Of a DNA stretch of 64,000 nt, positions 12,374 to 23,700 are shown one piece after another. The notes under the pieces are model-generated. The model saw nothing but the letters and a program-made list of their open reading frames with translations. It made no database searches and had not been told where the DNA came from. The position numbers and the translations under genes are program-made. Numbering within the stretch: position 1 is the stretch's first letter; the number at the start of each line of letters is the position of its first letter. Origin of the DNA: Camillea tinctor (taxonomy: Eukaryota > Ascomycota > Sordariomycetes > Xylariales > Xylariaceae). The stretch covers positions 64,945-128,944 of the forward strand of contig MU394054.1 of assembly GCA_022578605.1 (NCBI GenBank), in the 5' to 3' direction.

Positions 12374-12922
12374 GCTCGCCGTTATGTATAAGCAGGTTAC
12401 CGCCGCAATTTAAGGCACCATGCATTTGATGTAATATTAAAGTGTAACTAACTAGTGGGACTGGTTCGGGAGTTTACTGTGAATATCATGGGATATAACG
12501 GGGGAGTAATAGGTTATACTAGACTGTTGGATAAAGGGAGATGGTTATTTCATATTCAGAACGGGGAGAAGCTCATACGGTTAACCTATACTACATATGA
12601 GGCGTGCCGCTAGACTACATTCAACATTGTCTTTTGTTTAGAACTTTGGCCTATCAGAGGTTATGATAGCCTCTACGTATTTTATCTATCTATAAAAGCT
12701 CCTCATCGAGCCACCCCTATTTCTGAACACATGCATATTATGATAATATGAATTATCTTCTTTGCACACTCTAAAATAAAATCTAGATCCCTAACTTTTA
12801 CTTACTACCATAAGCGCATAACCATAAGTACCTAATGTATTCGATATAGAACCGCGACTCCTTTTCTGAGACCAACTCTATCAGTTTTCAAATATTCCAC
12901 AAAGTTCCCGAGCGGCGTGAAC
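12374..12922. other. Convergent intergenic region
   Basis: The 3' flanks of the P450 (+) and the MFS transporter (-). A/T-leaning, with no coding frame or clear repeat. It should hold the polyadenylation signals of both genes. Confidence 0.6.
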
Positions 12923-14506
12923 TTAGTGCGCGGCGAGAACTCTCTGGTCTAACCTTAGCCTCGCGCCAGTTAGTATCCCTGCGCCTACGATGAGGGTAGT
13001 TCCCGTCCATATCCCTAACCCAAGGTATCCTGCACTTCGGAGAATTTGACCGCTAATAGGAGTCCCTACTAGTGCCCTATTTTAAATGATTTATTAGTTA
13101 GTTTGGCTTTATCTAGAATCAACGCCGGGTACCTACGTGATAGAGACGGAGCCGCTTACTAGCCCGACGGCAGTGCCCTGGTTCTCACGGCTCGCGAGCT
13201 TTCCAGCACAGGCCCCCTGGAGGCTCAGAACTGCCTGTCTATAGCTGTTAGATTACTGCTATTGACTCTAGTACAGGAAGATGTACTTACCCCTGATGTG
13301 AATCCGTACATCAAACCCCATATAACTAAACCTGGTAGATTGTAGGTAGCTGTCCAACAGAAACCAACTATGCCCGATGCAAGTATAGACAGTGTGCATA
13401 TATTGAAATGCCCATATATATCTGCTAAATGTCCTGGTATAATTCTGCCGAACAGCGAAGATGCATTTATCGCAGAGATAAGGTAAAAGGCTGTAGATGA
13501 CGACAGACCTTGCTGGGTAGCGTAACTCGAGGCGTAAAAGAACGGCGTGAAAAGTCCCAGATATACCATGGCAAACCCTAGGCATAGAAGGATGAAAGTC
13601 GGATCTTTGAGAATGGAGAATCCTGAATTTTTTGCCCTCAGGTCTCCATCGGTTGTCGATTGTGCATTCTTGACCTTTTCACTGCTATCAGGTGCTGTTT
13701 CAACCTGGTTTATCTGGATTAACCGATCCAGGGATGCCCGGGTGTCGGTAATGGTCGTACATGCTACAAGCAATAGTGGCAGCATGGTAAATGCAACAGA
13801 TCTCACAAGCCAGCCAAAACTTACCCTATCGTTATAGAGTAGTTGATCTAGCATTATGGGCCAGACAATGCCACCGACGGAAGAACCGCCAATCGCTAAG
13901 CCCAGAGCAAGTCCTCGGTGATCTGGTAAGCAGCGTGAAACAGCAGCGATAGCAGGGCAGAAGATCAAGGACATGCTGACTCCAAGCAGGATTCCCTGTG
14001 TCAGAAATAGCTGGTAATATTGGGTACATAGAGAAGCTAGGAACAACGCTAATAGCTGGCCGAGACTCCCAACGCATATAAGGATCTAGGATAGTATTGT
14101 GTAAGCCACCTGTCGAAGCTCTTCTTAGACATGGATGTGGGTGTGTGTGTTAGTAGAAGATATTACTGCATACAGTTGGCCCGGTTCTATCAACAAGGAA
14201 ACCTGCTATAGGGGCCCCAATATAGAGTAGAAATATCGATACTGAACCGATCCATGATATGTCGAAGTCAGTCTTGCCCGGAAGATATGTCTTGTAGTAT
14301 TCTTGAAAAACCCCAAAGGCATTTAAGAAACCGACTGTAGAAAACAATGCTAAAGAAGCCCCAAACACAGAAAGCCAAGATCGAAAGCTAATAATACCCA
14401 GTTCGTCAGAATGATTGATCTTGGTACTGAATTTGATGTATTCGTCGGGTGGTAATGAATGGTCATGGAGAAGCGTACCTGCTGGAATTGATAGATAATC
14501 GATCAA
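12923..14506 (-). CDS. MFS monocarboxylate-type transporter (MCT/MCH family)
   Basis: A 12-helix MFS permease of the fungal monocarboxylate-porter-like group, which includes Mch-type and riboflavin transporters. Exons: 14506-14174, 14085-13291, 13234-13137, 13076-12923, giving 459 aa. A hydrophilic N-terminus is followed by SWLSVFGASLALFSTVGFLN and FGVFQEYY, the usual start of this family. Further signatures are DISWIGSVSIFLLYIG, FLVDRTGPT, FLTQGILLGVSMSLIFCPA and HRGLALGLAIGGSSVGGIVWP. The last two small exons are needed for helices 11-12 (AVLSLQGACAGKLASRENQG, then TALVGTPISGQIL). The start lies about 450 bp from the divergently transcribed Zn2Cys6 gene, so the two may be co-regulated. The substrate is not predictable. 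Confidence 0.9.
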
Positions 14507-14955
14507 TTAAAGACTGGGAAGCCATACTTGGACTAATGTATAAAGCCTCTATAAGTCTATACCATGGACTAGATTTCGCTACCTATGTCGGATTATATGT
14601 GTCTTATATATGGCACGTCTGCAATCTGAAAAGGGGGAAGGGGGGGAGGGGCATCTACGGATAATCCTTGGACTTTGTCTATGTCGGAATCCTGTTATGC
14701 GGATGTTGTGCTTATGTTGTGCAACTTATGCATCCACTTACATACACGGATTATCCGCGGACCATAGCATAGACTGATCTGATCATCCGCAGTCTTTCTA
14801 CCGTTCCAACTCCTACCATTGGCATAGGACTCGTCACATCAAGCGACCGTGAGTACTGCGCTCAAGTGGTACTGTTATCGTCCAATGGCACTTATTGAGA
14901 AGGCCATCTAGACCCGATCGGAAATGGTACCCTTGCCAAACCTAGCATATACCTA
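14507..14955. promoter_or_regulatory. Shared divergent promoter, MFS transporter / Zn2Cys6 regulator
   Basis: A 449-bp gap between divergent start codons. It carries a near-palindromic pair (GGATAATCC near 14659-14667, GGATTATCCGCGG near 14749-14761) and CGG/CCG triplets of the kind bound by Zn2Cys6 proteins. No binding site is proven. A purine run (AAAGGGGGAAGGGGGGAGGG) lies around 14630-14650. Confidence 0.4.
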
Positions 14956-17262
14956 ATGAAGCGAAAGGCACAGAGCCCGGCGGACGAGCCGCAGGTTCGG
15001 CGTCGTCAGCCTCAGGTCTCATGCAATTTCTGTCGCAGTAAAAAGCTCAAGTGTGACCGCGGAGCACCTTGTTCTAGTTGTTCTGTACGTGGACTTCGCT
15101 GTTCCAGTCAATCAGAGGACGGGCCGTCCCCACAGACGACCCCCACGTATGTACTTCAACAGACAGGTCAGACAACGGGGGGTTGATGGGCTGACTAGTC
15201 GACAGTACAGAGACGGATGTGAACTCTTCCATCTTGTCAAGACTTCAAAAACTAGAACAGGCCGTCTTTGGGAGCCACAAAGAAAATGTCACTTTTAGTA
15301 TCTCTACCCAAGGGAGATACCAAGCTCAAACCGGACGACTAGAGAAATCAGACGCGGTAGCGCCTGGTCATGGATCATCAGCAGCAGACCTAGACAACGA
15401 ACGTCAACAAACAGCCAAGTTCCTTGATTCAACATATACTAGAGATGACGATCGTGTAAGACAAGCGAATCACACTTGTATATGATATATATATATATAT
15501 ATATATATATGTATACATACCAGCTAATGATACTTCATTGCTAACAGCTTACAGGTCTTCATACAAGCTGGCGAACTCTGCTTTCGCATTACTAGCGCCG
15601 CATCCTTGATCAACACGAATAAAGACAATGCTAATGCTAGCAACTCTAATGGAATTGGGAGGAAAGTGATCTGGATGATGCCACGAGATGAGGCCTTGCT
15701 TCTGCTTCAAGACTTCGTGGATAATCCTTTCCATCTCCTCCCTATCGTCCATAAGCCATCAACCCATTCGCTGATCGACAAGTTCTACACCCAGCTGGAA
15801 CATGGCGAAGCAGTTGACCCTAAACACGCCGCTTTGATATTGGGGATCGCCGCTTTAAGCGCACAATTCTTCAATAACGATATGGGTAGTCGGCATCTAT
15901 TTCCTACTCATGAGGAAGCAGCTCAAGTGTCGGTCGCGTGGTGCCAGTCAGCTTTGAGTATCCTCGAGGAGTCTCGTCGGTCGTCTCGTGACAGCGTCGA
16001 GGAAGTCCAAGCCCGAACTATCCTTGCTTATATCATTTACCATGCCGAGGGCTGTTCGTCTCGCTTTAGGTTCCTCCATAGCTGCTCACTGGCTGCTGCC
16101 CGAGATATATCGCTTCATCTCTTAGATAGCCCGTCCATGGCGGACAAACTTGGCGACTTGACCACGAGGGAGATCAAGCGGAGGCTATGGTGGCACCTCG
16201 TATCCACAGACTGGTAAGCGATTTCCGTATGAGTTTAACTCTTCGCATACCTATCTAACCTCAAGACTTCAGCTAATGTAATCCAGGCTGCTTGGGTTAA
16301 TGGGCGGGCCTTTAGATGGCACGTACACCATACAGCCACGGCACATGAACGTGAAGCTACCCCGGAACCTCAACGACAACGACCTGGACATAATGGACGA
16401 GACCTCCTCCTTCCCACCCAGCGTCCCCACGCAGATGTCCTGCTTCCTCCAGCGCATCCGCCTCGCGGAAATATGCCGCGCCGTGGTCGACGCCCGGGCG
16501 CCCGGCGCGCCCGACGTAGAAATCACCGACTTCGCCACGGTCTCGTCGCTCGACGCGCTCTTCCAGCAAGCCCTGTCCGCGTTCCCGGCGTTCCTGGACC
16601 CCCAGCAGCCGGTGCCGCGCGGCTCCCCGCGGCACCTCGCCCCGCAGCGCGCGCTCATCTCGCTCGGCTTCCACATCCGCCGCGCGCGCCTGCACCGGCC
16701 CTTCCTGCTGCGCGACACGGCCAACGCGCGCTTCCGGCCGTCGCGCGAGCAGTGCCTGCGCTCCGCGCGCACGGTCCTGGACATCGCGGTCGGGCTGCTG
16801 GACTGGGCCGACCGGGGCCCGCAGCCGTACCGCCTGGGCCTGGTGATCAGCGCGCTGTTCATGGCGAGCACGATACTGGCGCTGGATCCCGCGCGTGCGG
16901 ATACGCACGGTGAGCTGTCGCGCGCGTGCCGCGTGCTCGCCGCGGTGGGGGAGACGTCCGAGGTGGCGGCGGGGTTGGTGTGTGGTCTGAAGGGCGTGTT
17001 GCGGCGGCACCGCGTGAGCGGGATTGATGATTCGGATGGATCTGTTAGCCTTCATGCCGAGTACGATAGAGCACAGGCTGTTGCGGTGGATTTAGGAGCG
17101 AGACAACAGGATGAGGGTATTGGGACTGCTGGGGGTGGTAATGTGTCGGATGGCCTCGGGTTCGAGGAGTTGTGGAACGATGTCCTTAACGGTATGCCGA
17201 TGATGGAAGGTTACGATCAGATATTCGCAGATCTGGATGTTTACTGTGAACCAACAGTTTAA
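14956..17262 (+). CDS. Zn2Cys6 transcription factor with fungal-specific TF domain
   Basis: A nuclear regulator. Exons 14956-15146, 15206-15455, 15555-16213, 16287-17262 give 691 aa. The binuclear zinc cluster has Cys23, 26, 33, 39, 42 and 49 (C-x2-C-x6-C-x5-C-x2-C-x6-C), preceded by a basic stretch (RRRQPQ). A short coiled-coil linker follows (SILSRLQKLEQAVFGS). The middle region matches the fungal-specific TF domain (NPFHLLPIVHKPST; EIKRRLWWHLVSTDW; LMGGPLDG). Exon 4 is far richer in G/C (about 16440-17000) than the rest of the gene and contains long antisense shadow frames. An (AT)13 tract lies in intron 2. The position beside the MFS gene and P450 suggests a local pathway regulator. Confidence 0.9.
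15485..15510. repeat. (AT)13 microsatellite in an intron
   Basis: A perfect AT dinucleotide run inside intron 2 of the Zn2Cys6 gene. Confidence 0.9.
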
Positions 17263-17777
17263 ATTTGATGTTCAAAGGTAAAGGGGAGATGGCTATCCAA
17301 CAGGATCATTCTATAGAAATCAGGTATATATAGGAACTCATAACTTCTGGAGCATAACAATAAGATGTTACCTAACTCCTTTATATTAAGCTGGACTTCA
17401 AGCACTTGTCTCCTCTTATCGCACACGTGAAACCCTCATAGCTCAGGTATCTATGCAGGAACTAGGCATACTAAACTGCGAGGAGCATATGGAAATGATA
17501 CGAGTATAAATTGTATTGAACCTTCTCATTGAAAATTGATCAGCCAAACAACATCTTATGATGCTAGAGCAAAGACGTAATTACTCCTAAACAACTTAAA
17601 CCAGACTCTAAACTCCATGTACCTAAATTATCTCATTCGTTCATCCTTGCTGCAATGATTTCGATCCTTTGGAGGTATACATACACATTACCCATAACCC
17701 ATTAGTCCTCCTTATCTAACTTACTAGATCCTAGACCCCAATTATCCTACCTTCAGCACCATTCATCTAGAACATGT
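17263..17777. other. Convergent intergenic region
   Basis: 3' flanks of the Zn2Cys6 gene (+) and the giant DUF3638 gene (-). A/T-leaning, with no frame or repeat noted. Confidence 0.6.
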
Positions 17778-20700
17778 CTAGATAATAGCATTAGCATCCC
17801 TCTGCTTCTCCAGTATCTCCCCTCCCAGAATTCTGCCCCAGTGCGTCTTCTCGTTCCCGTCGCCCTGCTGGCGGATAGCCATGAGAAAGCTCCTCAGGAA
17901 CTTAACCGGACTCTGGCGGAACCTAAGAGTTTCGTTGTTGGGCGTCGAGACGATGAACCCATCGGGCTCCACTTCGAACCCCTTTGCAGTTGGCGCCGTG
18001 GCCAGGCACATCATCCTGCATGTTTCCACGTAGTCGTCGTACGAGCTGAAGTTGAGCTGCCCCGAGAAGAGGTTGAGGAGTAGTCGTTGGTGCGTAGAGG
18101 GCTTCCAGGGTGTCCGCAGACGGGGAACGACGTATAGTTGGAGATCGTCTAATGGCTTGTAATCGAGGTTCGGTAGCGGTGCGTAGACGTGTAGGTAGAC
18201 GTGCTTGGATGATTTTATGTCCAGCATAAGCTCTTGCGCCTCGTGGGGGCTAATAATTATGAGATGTTGCGCGTCGGGAGATGTTCTTTTCAATATCCAC
18301 TGCACTGAGCGCTGGTAGCAGTCTGCTTGCGCATCGTATCCTACAAGCTTTACCGTGCGTACGAAGTCCTCTGTGACAAGGACATCATCAGGAAAAGATG
18401 AGAGATCGATATTCTGTGTTCGAGAGGCCTTCGTATTTTTGAGAGCTTGAAATGCAGGTTGGAAAACCGCAGACCGTGTGAATGATCCGAACTTGACGAG
18501 ACTGACCACATCCTGATTTATTATGTGCTTTGCAGGGTCGACTTGCGGTGGCCTCTCAATTTGGCGTTCTTGTACCTTTTCCGGTGAAAGTTCCCGCTCT
18601 TGTTCCTCTGATAGGAGCGACGACCTGAATTCTCTTATGCCAAACTCGTCGCAACGATTGCGGATCTCATCTAGCCGTGGATTCCCATACGGGTTTGAGA
18701 GACTGGCATGAATCGACTCTTCCTCTGAGCCTTGAACCTTTGGCTTGTACCTATCTTCTAGCGATTGGGCTTCCTTTTCTAGGAACCCTTCAGCCTTCTC
18801 ACGCGACATCAGAATCTTATTACCCTCAGTGACAGATTCCCATATCGCCTTTTGATCTTCAAACCGCTTTCCTTGTAACGCCCATATTGGAATGCTTCGG
18901 CGCAGGTCGGCGAAGGTCTCCCAGATAGTCCATGCTAAAACATCAGACACCTTGATATCAAGATCATTGGTAGTGCCTTTTAGCGAAGTGATTTTTGATG
19001 CAATCTCCTCAGAAACGGAGAAGATAACGGACTGGCCGTGACCGAGCTTTCGCATTCGCATACATGCTATATACTTGTAAGTCATAGAAATAATGGCCTA
19101 GGTTTGCGCTTACCTTGTACCAGTCTATCTTTAGTTAGTCCTGCTCCCAGAGTCACGATTGCTCTATAGTGTTCAGGAAGCTTCAGATCTGTTCCTCTTG
19201 TGTGAGCCTCATCCAAGAACACGAGACACAGGTCAAGCTGTCGGTAATAGGGCGAAGTTTGAAGCTTCTCCACGCATCCTTGGTGATCGAGGACACAGAG
19301 ATCGTCGGCATCATCAAAAAACACGACTGCCTCCTTCTCATGATCTTTCGGGATCTTATCCAGCCAAGCTCTGGCTACCTCTACGTTAGTCATCTCAAGG
19401 ATTTGGGCACCGACATCCAAAATGACTTGAACTGGTGGTTCCTGCTTGACTGCCAGATCCAACAGTTCCTCAGCATTAGAATGGTTCGCGTAGTTCGATC
19501 GTGACATCTTGACAACATCATTCTCCTCTTGAAGAATATACTCCAGAACTAGCGCATTGGTATGTCGTTGACTCTCAAGATCCTGGTGCTCCATATCAAG
19601 GGGTAACAACTCCTGTGAATCACATGTTCCACTGAAGCCAGTCGTGGGATGTTTTTTTACTCGTCCAATATCCCAACCTGAAGCGGACAGTTTCTGTGGA
19701 AACTCCTTCATCTCTCTCGAGAAAACAATATGTGACAGGAAATAGTCAATCGTGCTTTTCGACTTGCAAAGATGGGGGAAGATTTCTCCGGTCAATTGCT
19801 GCTGGTCCTTCGTCGTCACCCCGCCTAGATTACGGAATGGTCCGGGTAGATTTGGTGCGTCTTGGACCCAGACCTGGTATTCGACTGGGGCATTATCCAT
19901 CCTGCGCAAGTGATCAAATGCCATAAAGAGGTCCTCGTTTGAGAGGCCTCCATAATAGTAGCTCAAACATGTTAGAACTATGACGGCATCCGGGTGGCTG
20001 AATTCAGACCTCGCTGTGGGATTGTCCTTGGCACGATAGGGAACAGCAAGTTTGGTTTCGGGCTTCCGATCCAAGTCAAGCCCGTAGTTGACTCTCCATC
20101 GCTTCTCTCTGAGTGCAAACCCTAGGACTCCTTCAGCAAGAAGGCCTCTTAAGAGCAGTAAGAACTCTTTGAAGGACTCTGTGAAGAAACCGGATTGATC
20201 AATATCCTTTACGTCGGTAGCGCTCAGATCCTTGCTAAGGACGTATTTGCGGATGGATGCCCTGACCTCTTCCGCCTGTCTGTTTATAGGAAATCCTCGA
20301 AGCCCAAACTGGAATATCTTGTCGGCTACTAGGGCCAGAAGGCATTCTTCAGCATCTTTGCGCAGGAGACGTATCCTGGGAAATTGGCCTTGGATACGGG
20401 AAGTGACATCTATTGACTCAGGGAACTCCTCTCGCACCTCGTCTACCACAGACATGACAATTCCAAGAACACTCTGTATAAATGACCAGCGTTCAGGACT
20501 GAATTCAATGGGAGTTTGCGTCCCCATAGTATAAATGAGTTCGAATTTCACGTTGAAATTTTCGTCGCTCTCATCAACCAGGTCACGCGAACAATTGTGG
20601 AAATTTTGGTGAGAGTTTAATATGATTCGGCCAACGTCTTCTTTCGCGTTTAGTTGGTTCTCGATACCCATCAGCTGAAATGAGAGGAGGTGTTCTGGCT

Positions 20701-23700
20701 GTACTAGAAGAATCCCGCCTTTTTCGAGACATTTCGTAGACAGGGCCAATACTGCCTCGGCGTCAGAAGATTTGAGTTGGAGTGAACGAGAGAATGGCAT
20801 GTGGTAAATTTGATGGTCCAGGAGTCCTCCTAGTTTAGATATCAGCGTTCTAAGAAGCTCTTTGGCCTGGGGCTTCGCAACAATAACGCGTACGAGCCTC
20901 TTTCGATCCGCGAGATGTGCTGCAACGATGGGCACAATCACCGACGACTTTCCTTCCCCCATATTTAGTTGCATAACGGCGTTCTTGTGGCCCGATGGGT
21001 TCCTCATGAGTTTAGCAATATCTTCCTGGACGTCTCGAATCATGATACCGCTCTCGACCTCAAGCAATAATGACTCGGGGTAGTCAATTGGGTCCCAGTT
21101 AGTATGGCCCGGGTTCTCGAGCTCTTTCACGAGCGCCGCTTCGTCATGTTCCTGGTACAACATGCGCTCTGCTCTCTGGACCATAGTAAGAGACCTTGCA
21201 TATGCAACAACTGCCTTCCTCCAGTCTTCGGAAAGATACTCCCAACGTGCTTGAGCTAGTTGGCTGAGGAAGAAAGAAGGTGAGATCCTTGGCGCCATGT
21301 GACAGCTTGCACTCGATATCCCTGGAGATACGTTTTCGCTAGATCCAGCTTCTCTTTTCAAAATGTTATAGGCTTCTTCGCAATGTTCCTTACACTGTCT
21401 TAAGTGGGATTCTAGTTCGCTATGAAGCTCATTACCTGTCCGCTTCAACTTGAAGATGATATCTCGAGAACGTCTTAGACTCTCCTTACTAGCCTCTAAT
21501 GTTTTCAGATACTTGGATTCGAATCCAGGACAAGCTTTCTGTCGAAGAAATTTTACGAGTGTCTCCAATTTGCCGGTATTTTCCTGCTTATGGGTCGTTC
21601 CATCTAATAAATCAAGGCCCGGCCTCAATAGATTGTCTTTCAGAGATATGCTGTGATCAAACAAGTCTTTGTCGTTGATGAAGGTTTTTGTTTTTTTGGT
21701 AGGTACTGGTGCCGAAGGAGAATGTATCAGAAAGGTAGGAGGAAGTATTTGCTGCTCGCGAACCCGTTGTACTTGATTGGATGTCTCAGTAAGATACTTG
21801 AAGAGCTGATAATTGTTGTACCAATCGCACCAGATTGGTGATATTTTGTCCATTATTTGAGTAACATCAAAATACTGAGACGAGTACGCTTCTGGCCTTT
21901 CACGTGGACTTTCACATGGCCATTGCCCTTGAAGAGACTCTAAGAGCTCAGAGATGGCATCGCGCTGTTCATCAGAGAAAATCCCATATGCCCTATCCCT
22001 ATATTCATTCCAGCTCTCATAGAGTTCTCTTGATATAGATCTTGTCGATATATGTGGATCAAAGGGAGCCCGATTGTCCTCAATGATAGATTTGAGCTCA
22101 TCTACCTTGATATCATAACCCTTGGTTGTTTTAAAGGTGGCGACATCTGGAGGTTCTATCCTCCCAATGGAAGTAATATTTGCCATAGCGGAGAGTACTT
22201 GTACAGCACCCATATCACAATCTTCTGAGTATGCCATAGTGGCAAGACAAAACATTAGTTTAAGGCGACGGGGTTGTACTTTGCCTGTACGACAGGCTTC
22301 GTGAAACCGACACCAAAACCTTGGAAGGAATGAATTCATCTGAAATAACCATTTTGAGTCGTAACTAACTTCGTCTTTTTCTAGCGGGGGGTTTGGACCC
22401 CAGGTTCCGTCAGAGCTAGTCAAGAGGCACCACAACTGGTCACACAGTCGATTGTTATGGCTCTGCGGGATCGGAGCGTGTAAAGTCATACTAGAATTAA
22501 ACACTGTCGAAGCGATTTTATATGCATTATTGGATCGTTCCTCACGTTTTACCCTATCTCTCGCTGGGTATTCAACATCGTAAGAGGCACTGTGGTCTTC
22601 GGCACCATACCCAGATACGTGAAAAGCAGATTCTCGGACCCGATGCCGTGATTCGAGATTTTCGTCGACATACTGCAATTTCGGGATCTTGATAGCAGAG
22701 TCTGGGTAAAAGAACTGAGTGAAAACGGCTGCTTCGACGATGCTCTTGACCTCAAAGTTTAAATATACATCTTGAGATAAAAAGCTGAGTGTGGAATCCC
22801 ATTTGATGGTTTCCATGACTTTCATATGATCACGATAGTATCTTCTTTCTGGTGACAATTTAGAGATAGACGCAAGAATATTAAGGTCTTCACTCGAAAG
22901 AGTTGGGAAGGATCGCACTGCCGCAGACCTCAGAATCGACAAGCACTCTTCCGTTCCAGTCTTAGAAGTCAGTTCATTGGGCAGACAAAACGAGGTGAGT
23001 GCGTGGAGGTATGCGAGTGTGAGTTTGCTTGCCAAACTTCCATTGTCTACTAAACGACCGAGTCTGGTATCGAGGTCATAGGGATGGATTCGAGTTGAGT
23101 TATCATGTTGAATCTGAACACCAACATGCTGTGAAGATTGAAAGTATCTAACGCTACCGCTAGGAATAAGAACCTTGCGGTTTCTATGGCCATCGCGCAA
23201 CGTCAATTTGCTCTGTAAGCCAACTAGAGTCCCAATTCCTTGAGTTTCATCGACGTACATTCCACGAAATTGCCGGCATTCAAGCTTTGAGGACTCCGGA
23301 CTTAAAGAGAATTGAAGTCGGAGTCGAGGCATGTCAACTTTGATTACTCCAGTGGTATCATTTATGATCAAATGCATATAACGTTTGTTCTCAAGAGAAC
23401 TCAAAATCTCCTGAAGAAACTTCGCCTTTGGACTTCTAGATCCAATCAGGGATTCTCCTTGTTTCTGTAATTCCCAGGAAGAATCAATCTTACGAAGAAC
23501 CCAGTTTGTAGGGCAGGCCACCCAAGGCTGTTCTTTGGGTCTGAACTCGACAGTCTTCGATGTGTGATCATACCAATGAACATAATCGTGGACAAAGCTC
23601 GCAGGTAGTTTGTCGAAAGCTCTTTGTGGAATCAGATCTAGTTCACGAGCGTCTTTAGAGGCAACAAGGAGGAGATCCACATCATCAATCCCGAATAACA

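Noticed and set aside
16357..17055. 232-codon and 200-codon antisense frames over the Zn2Cys6 exon
   Set aside because: Same G/C-rich shadow effect; Arg/Ala-rich products, while the sense frame continues a fungal TF domain.
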